A DNA stretch of 64,000 nt, from contig JABYQU010000007.1 in the NCBI GenBank assembly GCA_022264855.1, positions 496,001 to 560,000 on the forward strand, given 5' to 3'. The notes under the pieces are model-generated. The model made no database searches. It was not told the origin of the DNA and was given only the letters and a program-made list of their open reading frames with translations. The translations under genes and the position numbers were made by a program. This stretch comes from Lenzites betulinus. Taxonomy: Eukaryota > Basidiomycota > Agaricomycetes > Polyporales > Polyporaceae. Positions within the stretch are counted from its first letter, which is position 1. The number at the start of each line of letters is the position of its first letter. This document shows positions 20,846-31,311 of the stretch, one piece after another.

Positions 20846-21262
20846 CTACGGGCTGTAGAAGCGCGTCCATACATGCATGTTGTTCTGTGAATTTCATGAA
20901 TGTCGCGAACTGAAATGTTGAAGTTTTGACGTCTGCAAGAGGTCAGGGCCTAGAAGTATATTTGTAACCTGCCCCAACGAGAGGTGTGCCTCCTCCGCCT
21001 CCCTCCCCTCAGTCTATCCGGGGATTAGTTTGTTTCAGATAGTCGCCAAAAGTTTCAAATGTCTCGAAAGCGTCGACATGGAGAGCAGGATTCAAGCTGC
21101 GAGCAACCAGTGAGACTTCGGCATGGACTGTTCAATACCCGATCATCGGACTTCGAACAGTGAGTAGGGTCACTTGCTTATTTTAAGCGGAGCTATAACA
21201 TCAGTTGTTGGTCGCTTGCGAGTGCCCGCGCACTGCCCAGCCAAGCTTCATTCACGACCACG
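20846..21262. other. Intergenic
   Basis: Contains the 3' end of the racemase-like gene and the 5' region of the F-BAR gene. No other feature is recognised. Confidence 0.4.
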
Positions 21263-24200
21263 ATGTCTGCACGGCGACAGGCGTCGACGACCTCTCTATC
21301 ACGATATGCACGCGCAGGCTCTCCGGACTTTGCCAACCGATCTCTCGATTTCTGCAATGCGTTCTGGGGCCTAGGGGACGGCGGGGTGGAAGTGCTCTTT
21401 GCCCGCATGCGAGGTGCCATCAGGACCATGGAAGAGCTCAAGGGCTATTGGAAGGAGAGGTCAGTCATGGCATCTTTTGCTCATAGCGCGTGCTAACACG
21501 GTCATCAGAGCTGCCATAGAAGAACAGTATGCAAAACGGCTCGGGAGCCTCGCCAAGATAACTCTTGGTCGGGATGAGATTGGGTACGTCGGCGCGTTGC
21601 AGTAGACTTAGAGTGAGGTCACAAATGTGTTTCAAAGCGAACTTCGGGCATCGCTCGATACACTCAAGCAAGAGACGGAGAAGCAAGCACAGTCCCATCT
21701 CCTGGTTGCTCAAGCCATCCGTAACGACCTCGAAGGCTCTACCTCCACCTTTCTCACCCGACAGCAGCAACACAAGCGCGGCATACAGGCGCAGATAGAG
21801 AAAGATTTCAAAACCAAGCAGACCCAAGAGGGCTACGTTTCGCGCGCTCGCGAGAAGTACGAGGCGGACTGTGTGCGGATCAACTCGTATACTGCGCAAA
21901 GCACCCTTATCCAGGGTCGCGACCTCGAGAAAGTCCATATGAAACTTGAACGTGCCCAGCAGACGGTTCAGGCCAATCAGCGCGACTATGCCAACTTCGC
22001 CCGTATCTTGCAAGACACTCTCGTCAAGTGGGAACAGAGCTGGAAAGCGTTCTGCGACAGCTGCCAGGATATGGAGGAAGATCGGATTGAGTTCATGAAA
22101 GACAACATGTGGGCGTACGCCAACGCGGTGTCCACCGTTTGCGTGTCTGACGACGAGGTGAGCTGTCTCGTCATCTGTGCCCATGCGTATACTGAGCGCT
22201 GGTCGGCAGTCCTGCGAGAAGCTTCGGTTAGCGCTGGAGCAGCTCGAAGTCGAGAAGGACATGGAGAACTTCGTGCGCGACTACGGCACCGGCAACGGGA
22301 TTCCGGACCCTCCTCCCTTCATCGACTATTCCAGTCCTGACGCACAGCCCGCTTCCCAGCAACGTCCAGCAATGCGCCCTGCCAACTTCTCTCGTCAATC
22401 TCAACGTCCCCGACAGCCCGTTGCACCCTCACAGCAGCCAACCGAGCCTGAGGAAGAGCCTGTCAATATGACCGGAGTAGGCGCTGCTCCCCGTCCTGCG
22501 GATACGCAGCCGCAGCGCTCCCAAACACAGAGCCGGGCCAGTAATCGTGGACCAGACCCGCAGCAGAACAGCGTGTACCAGAACGGTGTCAGTTCGAACG
22601 GACGGGCCACTCCAGCATCAAACATGGGAACGCGCGAGCCGGACGCGTCCTCTGACCCGATTGATCCTACCGCGCGGACTATGATCAAGATCGGCTCGAA
22701 CGCATATGAGGTGAACCTCGACAGAGACCCCCAAGCGCCTGGTGGGCAAGCCCCCGGTGGCTCCGCGATGGCTCCTCGTGTAGGCCAGGACGACGATCCG
22801 CTCCGCCGCCAGATGGACGAGCTGAGAAACCCCTCTTCTGGAGGCGGAGGCAGCGTGCGCAGGAGTGGACAATGGAAGCCGCCTCCCCAGGGCCAGTCAC
22901 CACCCGGGTCTGTCAACTCCCGTCCGGGTGCATCGAACCTGTCGCCTCCCCCTGGCAGTTCTAGTGGCGGTGGTCCCCCGCCTCGCGACACCTACCGCCA
23001 ATCCGCTGAGATCGTGGTTGGCTCGTATCCTACTCAGGCACTCTCGACGTCACGTCCGGCATCTCCCAATGCGCCCACCAACGTTCATATGCGACCCCCG
23101 TCGCAGAACGGCTTTGCTCCAGCATCCAGCGTGTCCGTGCAGGACGTCCTGTATGACTACCAGCAGTCACTCCCTGGGGAGCGTAAGTCTATAAGCAGGC
23201 GGAACAGTCGTGCGAACAGCATCTCGGGTCAGGGCGGGCCTAACCCGCAGGGTTCCAGTATTCGTGACCGGCCTCTGAGCTCCGAAAGTGGATTCGCAGG
23301 AATCGGAGTACCCGGCAGAAGTCCAAGCCCACAACCGTTTGTGCCGCTGTCTCGCAGCACGAGCCCCGCGATGGCGGGGCCACCGGCGTCGAATCGCAAC
23401 AGTTACACCAGGGTTCCCCCACCGCCTGGGAATGGGCCCCCAGCGAACTCGAACTTCAGGCATGGCCACACGGACTCGACGTCCACCCGCCAGGGTTCAA
23501 TCTCAATCCCACAGCAGCCAGCGCATCAGCAGCGCCCTACCAGCCCCGGCATTGGCATCGCCCTCGATCCTACCGGCCGTGTGGTGGTAGACGATCTCGC
23601 TACGATGCACAACCAGCCCCCACCCCAGCAGCAGCAGCAGTATCGTGGAGCAGCGCCCCCGCAACAGCTACCCCCGCAGCAGCAGCCTCCTGTTCAACGT
23701 CGTCCAAGCTACAATGCTGGTCCGAACGGCGCGCCATACGTCGCACCTCAGCAAGGCCACCCGTACGGGAATCAGGCGCCTGCTCCGGTCTACAACGCTC
23801 CTCCCCAACATCAGCCCCAGTATGCTCCTCCTGTACAGCAGCAGCCGATGTATGGCGCGCCACCACCCCAGCAACCATCGCAGATGTACGCTCCTCAGGG
23901 ATACGGTCAACCGCCGCCTCAGGGCAACGCCCTGGTCCGCGGTGCGTCTGTGAATGGCTACTACCAGCAGCCCCCGCCACAGCAGGCCGTGCAGCCACGA
24001 GTCCCTTCACCGCAGCCTCCTGCCAACCAGCCTCCGCCTACCGGACAGTACACCGAAGACGGACGTGGGGTGTTGTTCTACGGTGCGTACGCTTCAGTAA
24101 TGGTTACCTGATGCTTCCTGACAGCAGTCGTGTTGTAATGTGCAGTCAAAGCGATGTACAACTACCGAGCTACGATCGACGAAGAGTTCGACTTCCAGGA

Positions 24201-24324
24201 AGGGGACATCATCGCCGTTACGGCCACCCCCGAGGACGGCTGGTGGAGCGGCGAGCTCCTGGACGAGACGCGGCGGCAGCCTGGGAAGCACATCTTCCCC
24301 AGCAACTTCGTGTGCTTGTTCTAA
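21263..24324 (+). CDS. F-BAR and SH3 domain protein of the Cdc15/Imp2/Hof1 type
   Basis: Five exons (21263-21459, 21509-21583, 21638-22157, 22210-24082, 24146-24324) join in frame to give 947 residues. Residues about 20-290 form an F-BAR domain, beginning SLDFCNAFWGLGDGGVEVLF and continuing through AIEEQYAKRLGSLAKI and a long coiled coil. A long Pro/Gln/Ser-rich disordered region follows, as in cytokinesis scaffolds. The last exon supplies an SH3 domain (KAMYNYRATIDEEFDFQEGD, then DGWWSGEL and IFPSNFVCLF). The family scaffolds the cytokinetic ring or septum and membrane-actin links. The third exon begins at the AG before CGAACTTCGG; an earlier AG at 21610-21611 would shift the frame. Confidence 0.9.
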
Positions 24325-24680
24325 GCCTCCGCCGCCCGCCGCCCCCTTCCATTCCAATCCTTCCATTCGCGCTGTATCACTCATACCGATCTGTGCCACA
24401 CATACCTCTTGGATTGCGGACTTTGTGGACGACGTGCGCGGCGCCGTGCCAGTGGCGCGCGCACCCTCCCCCGTTGACAACTCTCCTTTGCCGTGGATTT
24501 AGGGCCTGTCTGGCCACACTGTTGTTGTGCGCAACTTCTCTCACCGCATTCTCTCCTTTTGCCGTTCTTTCGTCCTCATGTTCTCATATGCTGTCATCTT
24601 CTTCTACACTAGCCACGTCGACCGATGGATTACCCTAGCGCTTAATTTATTGACGTTCCTTTTTGTCATGTCCACTTCGA
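24325..24680. other. 3' region of the F-BAR gene
   Basis: Pyrimidine-rich sequence after the stop codon, probably 3' UTR and terminator. Ends where the right arm of the inverted duplication starts. Confidence 0.4.
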
Positions 24681-25065
24681 GGCCGCAAGCTCCAGGCCTC
24701 GCGCAACCTTCAAAGCATTTGAACAAGTCATCTGTGAGCAGATAAGCACGGTCGAGAGCGATGCTGTCCGCAACACACCCACACTAATACGGCCACGTGC
24801 GCGCGTCATCCATGCCTCCCGCAAACTAGCAGGCGGCAGTTGATGGCCGCCCTGAGGACCCGGACGCGGAAGCCCTCTGGCCGTTCAGCACGATGGCACC
24901 AGACCTCGCACGCAAGTGCGCCAGGGACGGCGCAGCGGATCGCCTTCACTCGAGAGCCATCCAGGACGGCTAGAGGAGCTCCAGCTCGGAGGCTTCACGG
25001 CCCCTTCGCCCGACGGCGGGACCAGCTGCATTCCGTCTCTAGAGGGCTGCTCATCCCGCCCAACG

Positions 25066-25073
25066 TATAAAAT
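25066..25073 (+). promoter_or_regulatory. TATA box of KRE9-like copy B
   Basis: TATAAAAT about 120 bases before the start codon, conserved with copy A. Confidence 0.6.
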
Positions 25074-25191
25074 AGTGTCAAAGTGGACCTTGCTTGCTCC
25101 AGCAAAGCATCAGCTTGTATCCTACACACCCACCTCACGACCAAGACACACGCCTTACGACCTCTCACGAGCCCACACGCCATCGACAGCT

Positions 25192-25773
25192 ATGAGTTCG
25201 CGCCCGACCCCCGTTCTCTTCTTCGTCCTCGCCTTCTTCGGCGTTCTCTTCCAGATCGCCGCTGCCGCACCCGCCGTCGCGCTCGAACGACGTGACGTAT
25301 ACTCGCCGCCCGTGCTGTACCCGCACACGGGCACAGTTTGGTACAAGGGCCAGACGCACAACGTTACCTGGTAGGTGATCTCGCCCGACGCCAGTGCAGG
25401 CTCGGAGTGCATGCTCATTGCTGACACGCCCTCCAGGGACGTCTCTTCCCCGCCGGTAAACATCACCGACAAGACGGGGCTGATCACGCTGCGCAAGTCC
25501 GGGATCCCCACCCCTCGTGAGTACCCTGCGCTTCGGTCAACCCTGTGGAACGACTGGGAATGCTCACCTGCTCGCAGTGATCCTTGCAGACGGCTTTGAC
25601 ATTCTGCTCGGCCGTGTGGAGGTGAAGGTCCCGTGGGTCATCGAAGGCAGCGACTACAGCGTCGTTCGTGAGTACCAATGGCTTCTATATGTCTACGCTG
25701 AAGGTGCTGACGGGGTCGGTCAGTTTTCGGAGACTCCGGGAACTGGAGCGAGGACTTTACCATCGAGCAGTAA
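25192..25773 (+). CDS. KRE9/KNH-like secreted Ser/Thr-rich-family protein, copy B (132 aa)
   Basis: Four exons: 25192-25370, 25437-25516, 25578-25667 and 25724-25773 (399 coding bases, 132 residues). A signal peptide of about 25 residues ends near QIAAAAPA. It is followed by DVYSPPVLYPHTGTVWYKG, HNVTWDVSSPPVNITDK, LADGFDILLGRVEVKV and a closing GDSGNWSEDFTIEQ. This is the compact immunoglobulin-like domain annotated in fungi as the yeast Kre9/Knh1-like N-terminal or 'Ser-Thr-rich GPI-anchored' family. The GPI tail of longer relatives is absent. Two NxT sites (HNVTW, VNITD) suggest N-glycosylation. Read without splicing, exon 1 stops right after the first splice site, so ORF-based annotation would see only a 60-residue fragment. 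Confidence 0.87.
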
Positions 25774-26158
25774 AGGATGGACACACAAGACCTGCACAGT
25801 TTACGACATACCACGACACGGACTTCATCTAATCGGACCTGGTCTCTCTTCATACCGTATTGTCTATCTAGCGTTTCGTACAACTTGACACAACGCTTGT
25901 CAGTAGTATACTAATATGTTTGATGATTTATTTCAGTTAATCTTTGCAGTGCTGCTATGACCTTCATCGCGTGCGAGTTGCTTTATGTGGTCCGAGCCGA
26001 GGGGCCTTCGACAGTACGAACGTACCGCACAAAAACTCAAGAACCCGACTGGGGCTTCGAGGCTCGAGCTTTCTGCAACGCCACGTGGCTTACTGCGGCA
26101 GTGCTAAGTTGTCGACTTCGGAACGTTCACTCCGCGTGTCCCTCCTCCCGCACATACC

Positions 26159-27961
26159 ATGGTAGACATATCAACGGCGACACACGCAAATGCTCTCCCA
26201 AGTACCCACTGCGTATTCACAACGGAAGACATCGTGCATGAGATTCTTAGACATAGTATCGGTCACAATACAGCCCCGTCAGACTCGGAGGTAGATCATG
26301 ATCGCATGGCAGTTCTTCATGCGAACCAACTCATCCTCGCACGCGCCGCTCGCGTTTGCAAGTCTTTCTACGAGCCTGCGATACGCCTTCTCTGGCGAGC
26401 ATTACCTCGAGGTGGCGAGCCTGCTCTGAGGCTACTTTCTGCCGCAAGGTGGAGCACGTCCCCGCCGTGCACAGACAGCATCCGCGTACGCGACATCGCC
26501 TCATTCGTATCCCCTCGTACCAAGAAATTGTAAGTGTTTACACCGTCCGCTGTACCATGTTCAAGGGGACTCACCTGTGCATTGCATCAGTCTCTCGACG
26601 GGGAAGTCTCTGCCGATAACCCAGATTGGGAACGGTTCACCACCTATGCCGCCTATGTTCGCGTGATATACAGTCCGTTCAGCCATCCTTTCCCGGCGGA
26701 TCTCTCCCGCGCACTCAGCGTACTGAGGCCTCAAAGCGGCCCTCTTTTCCCAAACGTGCAGCGATACAAGTGGGATCCTCGTACACTCAAAAGCACATAC
26801 CTGTCCCTTTTCATCCCGCCCACACTGCGAAGCCTGATCGTCAGCCACAATCCTACTTTCCAAACCCGAGAGCCTTTCTTCTCCGGTGACGTTGAAACTA
26901 TGACACAAAGTTTCCCGGCACTGGAAGAGCTTGTCATCAAGACATTCCTAGACGCACCGTCGTTAAATCCGGATGGATGGTTACCGATCTCTCACCTCCA
27001 GGCCCTGCATACTCTAGAAATGAAGTACTCAGATCCACCCTCGGACGGGCCCCTTCTGAGAGAGCTCTCCAAACTCCCTGATCTTCGTCACCTCCGACTC
27101 TCCGTCCATCACCTTATGCCAGCGGCTGACTCCGACCATGACCTCGCATTTCGTGGGTTTGCCACCCTCCAGACGTTCACAGTATTGATCTTGGCGGCTG
27201 GTACACCCTGGAGCCTGAGGGATGCCTTACCCATCTTCTCTTCGCCTTCCTTGTCTGTCCTCAACGTCAAGTTTCCACACGCTAGCAATCCACCGCTCCT
27301 TCCTGCTATGCTGAACCACATCGCCAACGCATACAGGGCGCTCCGCTGCTTATCCATCACGGGTGACTTCTCTCTCTGGCATACTCAGAACAATCTCGCC
27401 GTCGACAGCTTTGACGACGCTTTCGGTCAGCTTCTCGGGATCCAGACCATCGAAGAGTGCACCCTCCACACTTCGAGACATTTCGTCGTTTGCGCCGGCG
27501 GGGACAGAGAGCTCGTGCGCATGGCGGAATGCTGGCCGAAGTTGCGCCGCCTCAGCCTGTTCGCCACCCTCTCCGGACCTCTCACCCACCGATGCCTGGT
27601 CTCCTTTGCGCGCCGCTCGCCAGGCCTACGGGTTCTGCATCTGCGGAGCGTCCGCTTCTCGGATTTGACGATGGCGCACGTGAGCATGATTCCTAGACTG
27701 GGACATGGGCTCGAGGAGCTCGGCATCTGCAATGCTCTACCGAACCCCGAGGATGCGGGACTGGACGCGGCCTTCATCCAGCGGCTGTTTCCGCGGGCGC
27801 AAACAACACACGCCTGCTGTGGCGAGAGCAGTTGTGCGATCACCATGGCTGTATTGACGCCGCGCGCGCAGACGATTGCGCAGAACATCCCTCGCCGCCC
27901 GGACTGGTTCGCGGAAATCAGCGAGTTGAAAGTGTTCGACGGTGAGCCGACCATGCACTAA
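26159..27961 (+). CDS. F-box / leucine-rich-repeat-like protein (about 572 aa)
   Basis: Two exons: 26159-26506 and 26591-27961. The donor choice (a weak gtatcc) keeps the frame; a stronger gtaagt at 26530 would not with the same acceptor, so this intron edge is uncertain. The N-terminus is F-box-like (VFTTEDIVHEILRHSIG, then ARAARVCKSFYEPAIRLLWR). The rest is Leu-rich (LEELVIKTF, LRHLRLSVH, LRCLSITGDF, LRVLHLRSVRFSDL, LEELGICNA). It is collinear with the gene at 9136-10900 (567 aa) and clearly related to it. It is a presumed SCF adaptor with unknown substrate. Confidence 0.8.
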
Positions 27962-29473
27962 ACAATCCTGAGGCTAGCCAACTCTGGTACGTCGCCGCAA
28001 AGCTCGCCAGACTGTCTTCTGACCCATTCTGCAGCACTGCTATATCTTGTAATTACTTTCTAGTACCAGGCTTGCAGCCGTCGCCGCGGATTCGGTCTTG
28101 GTTATGTACCCAGTCAACTATCCTCACCATCTCATCGTTATGAATGCTGATATACCTGCCCAAGGCGACTAACACGCCGAACCCCACCTCCATGAACGTA
28201 TCTCATCCGTGAATATGTATCCTATCCCTCCAGTATTTTCGGAGCATGCCGACCTGAACCTCCAACGGCTTTCATGACCGATGGAACGCCCTGTATCAGA
28301 AATGGGGACGAACGAGCGATAACGCCGCCTCCATACTCCCAGCGATAATCGACGCTACATGCGCGGGGAAAACATCCGTGCCAGCGGCGGCCGTGGCATG
28401 TATGCATCATACATCACCACATTATTTTCAATCACGATGGTGTAAAACTGCCCTCGGCGTTCTCGCCGAGCTGCGATACTCAGGCTAAGCACCCAGCTGG
28501 GTCTCCAGACTCCAGGATCAATCATCACTCGGATGCATATGCAGATGCGGTATAGGTCCTGCGTCAACGCCGACGTAAGTAAGTCCTTCTAGCCCGCGCA
28601 GTGCGCGTTAGCTCTGCGCTAGTATGCCGGTTACGTACTGTGTTGGTATGCTGGAGCCTAGCGTGGTTCGCGACAAGCGCGTCGGCCCCGAGTGAATTTA
28701 CATCGCCGCCCTTGCGAAGATGTGGCAGGGCGATTGTCCGTTTGCGATCCGGGCTAGGGCTTCTGTAGCCGGATACTACGTAAACACACTCGCTTGTAGC
28801 CTTGAAGTTGTACTACACACAACCACTAAGCGCGCGCTACGCTGAAGGCCGGCTACCGCAGCTGGGCATGGGCCTCAGCCAGGCCGGCCAGTTATTCCTG
28901 CACACCCGCCCGTTCACGACCGTATTCTCGTCCAGCGCGCCAGAGGCATCGATGCCAACAGCAGCAGGTTAACGCGTATAATTTATAGCTGATGGAGACC
29001 AGGTACGAGGGATATGAATACATGCGATAGCGTACACGGGCATTCCGGACTCCGGATACATAAGTAGAGAGAGAGCGATTCGAGCGAGCGAGGCGAGTGC
29101 GGGCGATACTGTACACGTAAACGTAACGCGGGTCAAGGGGTCGGTGTGCGGCGGTCGTGGACGGGGACGGGGACGTCAGTGCGATGATGGCTGGAAAGAG
29201 AAAGAAGCTGCAGCGTGGGAGGGGCGAAGGGCGCATGATCAGCACGGGCATCACGAAGACGTAGAATCACGAGCTGGGGCGGGTGTGTACCTTGTCTGTG
29301 CGGAGATGATTCAGAGGGACCTGCGGCAGGCGAGGACGCTCACTGGGGGGCGGGGACGCCCAGCCAGCGGCAGAGCGGCGCGACTATAGGCTGTTTACAA
29401 GCCTGCAGGGGCAGATGGCGGGTGCGCGAGGGGCGCGACGACGCGAGATGAAGCGAGACGAGACGAGACGGGG
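27962..29473. other. Gene-poor stretch
   Basis: Some 1.5 kb downstream of the F-box gene with only short open frames of poor composition. The distal part (about 29040-29470) is rich in GAG/GCG triplets. It may include 3' exons of the small minus-strand gene at 29674, which I could not define. Confidence 0.4.
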
Positions 29474-29674
29474 TCAGAGAGGGGCGCGAGCGAGAGAAAG
29501 TCTGATACGGACGTACGCGTGCGAGAGCCAGCCTGGCGCGCCGTTGATCTGGATCGCGGCGACGGTGGACGCGATGGTCACTGCCGCGCCGACGACGGCG
29601 TAGAAGACGGAGCGTTCTTTGGTGGAGGGCTCCTCGAAGGCGGGCTCTTCGTACACTGAGGCGAATGCGCGCAT
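29474..29674 (-). CDS. Small putative membrane protein, 3' end uncertain
   Basis: From the ATG at 29674 the first about 46 residues look protein-like: a polar, acidic start (MRAFASVYEEPAFEEPSTKE) then one hydrophobic helix (VFYAVVGAAVTIASTVAAI). After QINGA the sequence becomes low-complexity and runs to a stop at 29474. A donor (gtccgt, about 29516) suggests the real gene continues in further exons that I cannot fix. A TATATA box about 180 bases upstream supports transcription. Family not recognised. The short N-terminus with one helix would suit a small organellar or ER membrane subunit, but that is a guess. Confidence 0.45.
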   Translation of the reverse strand: MRAFASVYEEPAFEEPSTKERSVFYAVVGAAVTIASTVAAIQINGAPGWLSHAYVRIRLSLARAPL

Positions 29675-30489
29675 GCTGGTAGAATGGAGATTGACTTGGA
29701 GAGTGGATCCGCGGTAGATGGGCGATGGGTGGATGCAGTCCGCGTTGATCGGAGAGGGTAGATGGGTCGGTAGTCGGGCGTGAAGTCTTGTCGGAGCACG
29801 GTGGGCGGTGGGAGGGTGCGGGAGAAGGAGGTAGGGCGACGATGGGGGTTATATAGAGGACGCAGGATGCCGGAATGGAAAGAACAGAGTTTATGCCACA
29901 GATCGGGGTTAGTGTCCCTTAGCGCCCACGCTGCAGTTAGATGGTCCACATAGAGCAAGGCCTGTGATTCTTGTGATTGTCGGATCATTGCCGCCCAGCA
30001 AAGACAAGACGCAGGCTCGCTGATGCCTCTCCAAGCCTAGTCCGGGACCAAGGCATACAGCAGGGCTGCTGCGTGTCTTCGGCATGTGCCCGTAGGCACA
30101 CAATACTCTGGCAAACGGGGGTCAGCAGGCGGTGGTAAAGGTCTAAGCGATGTCGACGGCCCCGGCGCGCGCGCCGAATTCTACTACGCTTCAGGGCCCC
30201 TGTGCGGCGTGGAGGATGGGCGATGGTATCAGCAGATTTAGTGTGGCACTAATCTCCGACTTACCTGCGGATCGGACCGCAATTTAGCAGATGTGCATAC
30301 CGAGGTGGACGGACTGGAGGCATTGAACGGACGCACATGCAATCTACGCTCTCACCTCTGCACAGCATCCCGGCATCGTTGCACGCTTCGAACGGACACG
30401 CGGCATCTGACACAGATGTCTCCGAGGGCGTAACAAAACATGCCCAAGAACTAGAATCGTGTCGCCCCTTTCGACACGACAGAACGCCC
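29675..30489. other. Promoter region of the small membrane gene and intergenic sequence
   Basis: A TATATA box on the minus strand at 29850-29855 lies about 180 bases before the 29674 start codon. The remainder, up to the stop of the NIF3-like gene, shows nothing I recognise. Confidence 0.45.
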
Positions 30490-30983
30490 CTAGAAATCCT
30501 CGAGCCGGTATACATCGTACGCGACTTCTTCATACGGATGGACCTACCAAGAGCGTCACGTCCGACGGCGAGCGTCCCGGTGTCTCCGGCCGTACGTACC
30601 TTCTGGAGCTCCCGCAGGACGCTCGTCAATTCCACGCCGGCATCGGAGACGGCGGTAGCACCAGCGGCTAGTACCAAAATTTCGACCCGGTCCTCCTCGA
30701 CTTGCTCAGCTTTGCCTACGGCGCCAATCGCGGGATTGGCGCCTTCTAAGGGTACGAATTGGCCTTGCGAGCGCACGAGAGTCAGGATACTCCGTGGTCG
30801 ATGCGGAGAGCAGTGTAGTCACTGCGACACGACGAAAAACGCACCGGTGCCCGGAGAGACGAACGCACAACCACTGTATGCGCCGATACGTCCGACGTGG
30901 TTGGGAAACCGTGTAAAGAGGTGCTTTAATATAGCCTGGGTCGAGGTCCGCGGGGTAAAGAAGACGAGCTTGTACTTTGGCAT
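30490..30983 (-). CDS. NIF3-like (NGG1-interacting factor 3-type) small protein (118 aa)
   Basis: Three exons, 30983-30845, 30763-30600 and 30543-30490, join in frame to give 118 residues. The sequence begins MPKYKLVFFTPRTSTQAILK. It contains GRIGAYSGCAFVSPGTGQF, then GANPAIGAVGKAEQVEEDRV, and closes with VHPYEEVAYDVYRLEDF. That is the CutA-like insert domain of the NIF3/YqfO family, here as a stand-alone protein, a common fungal form. The biochemical role is unknown. The last exon is only 54 bases and encodes the most conserved motif, HPYEEVAYD. The 118-residue length matches stand-alone members. Confidence 0.85.
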
Positions 30984-31101
30984 GGCGGGTAGAGGATAAG
31001 AGCTGCATTCATATTGAAATCGGAATATCGGGAGGGGCGGTATCCCGAGGGGCCTTCACCAGTCCTTGGTTATCACTGATGGAATGGGAGATCAGCTAAA
31101 C

Positions 31102-31180
31102 GGTGCTATAGTGTAGTGGTTATCACTCGGGATTTTGACAAAGAATTCCCGAAACCCAGGTTCGAACCCTGGTAGCACCT
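31102..31180 (+). tRNA. tRNA-Gln(UUG) with a 7-base intron
   Basis: The acceptor strands GGTGCTA and TAGCACC pair, followed by discriminator T. The D arm is TAGTGTAGTGGTTATCAC and the T arm CCAGG-TTCGAAC-CCTGG. The anticodon stem CGGGA/TCCCG encloses TTTTGA, then caaagaa, then T. Removing the seven bases between positions 37 and 38 leaves a normal loop with anticodon TTG and a 72-base tRNA closely resembling yeast tRNA-Gln. A run of T follows at 31183-31187 as a pol III terminator. Confidence 0.93.
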
Positions 31181-31311
31181 AATCTTTTGTAACTCTCATT
31201 CAGAGCAGCACCTCGCGTTAGTTAGAACAAGAACTCCTTCTTTTTTGCAACTTATACCTAGCTAGCCAGAGCTCACATAATTAATCATGTTGACGCGTAT
31301 GTCATATGTTT

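Larger units (their letters stand above)
24681..26106 (+). repeat. Right arm of the inverted segmental duplication
   Basis: It matches the reverse complement of about 16521-17985, including promoter, gene and about 330 bases of 3' flank. Unlike the left arm it is followed closely, 50 bases on, by an F-box gene. That places the duplication edge within a functional promoter interval. Confidence 0.85.
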
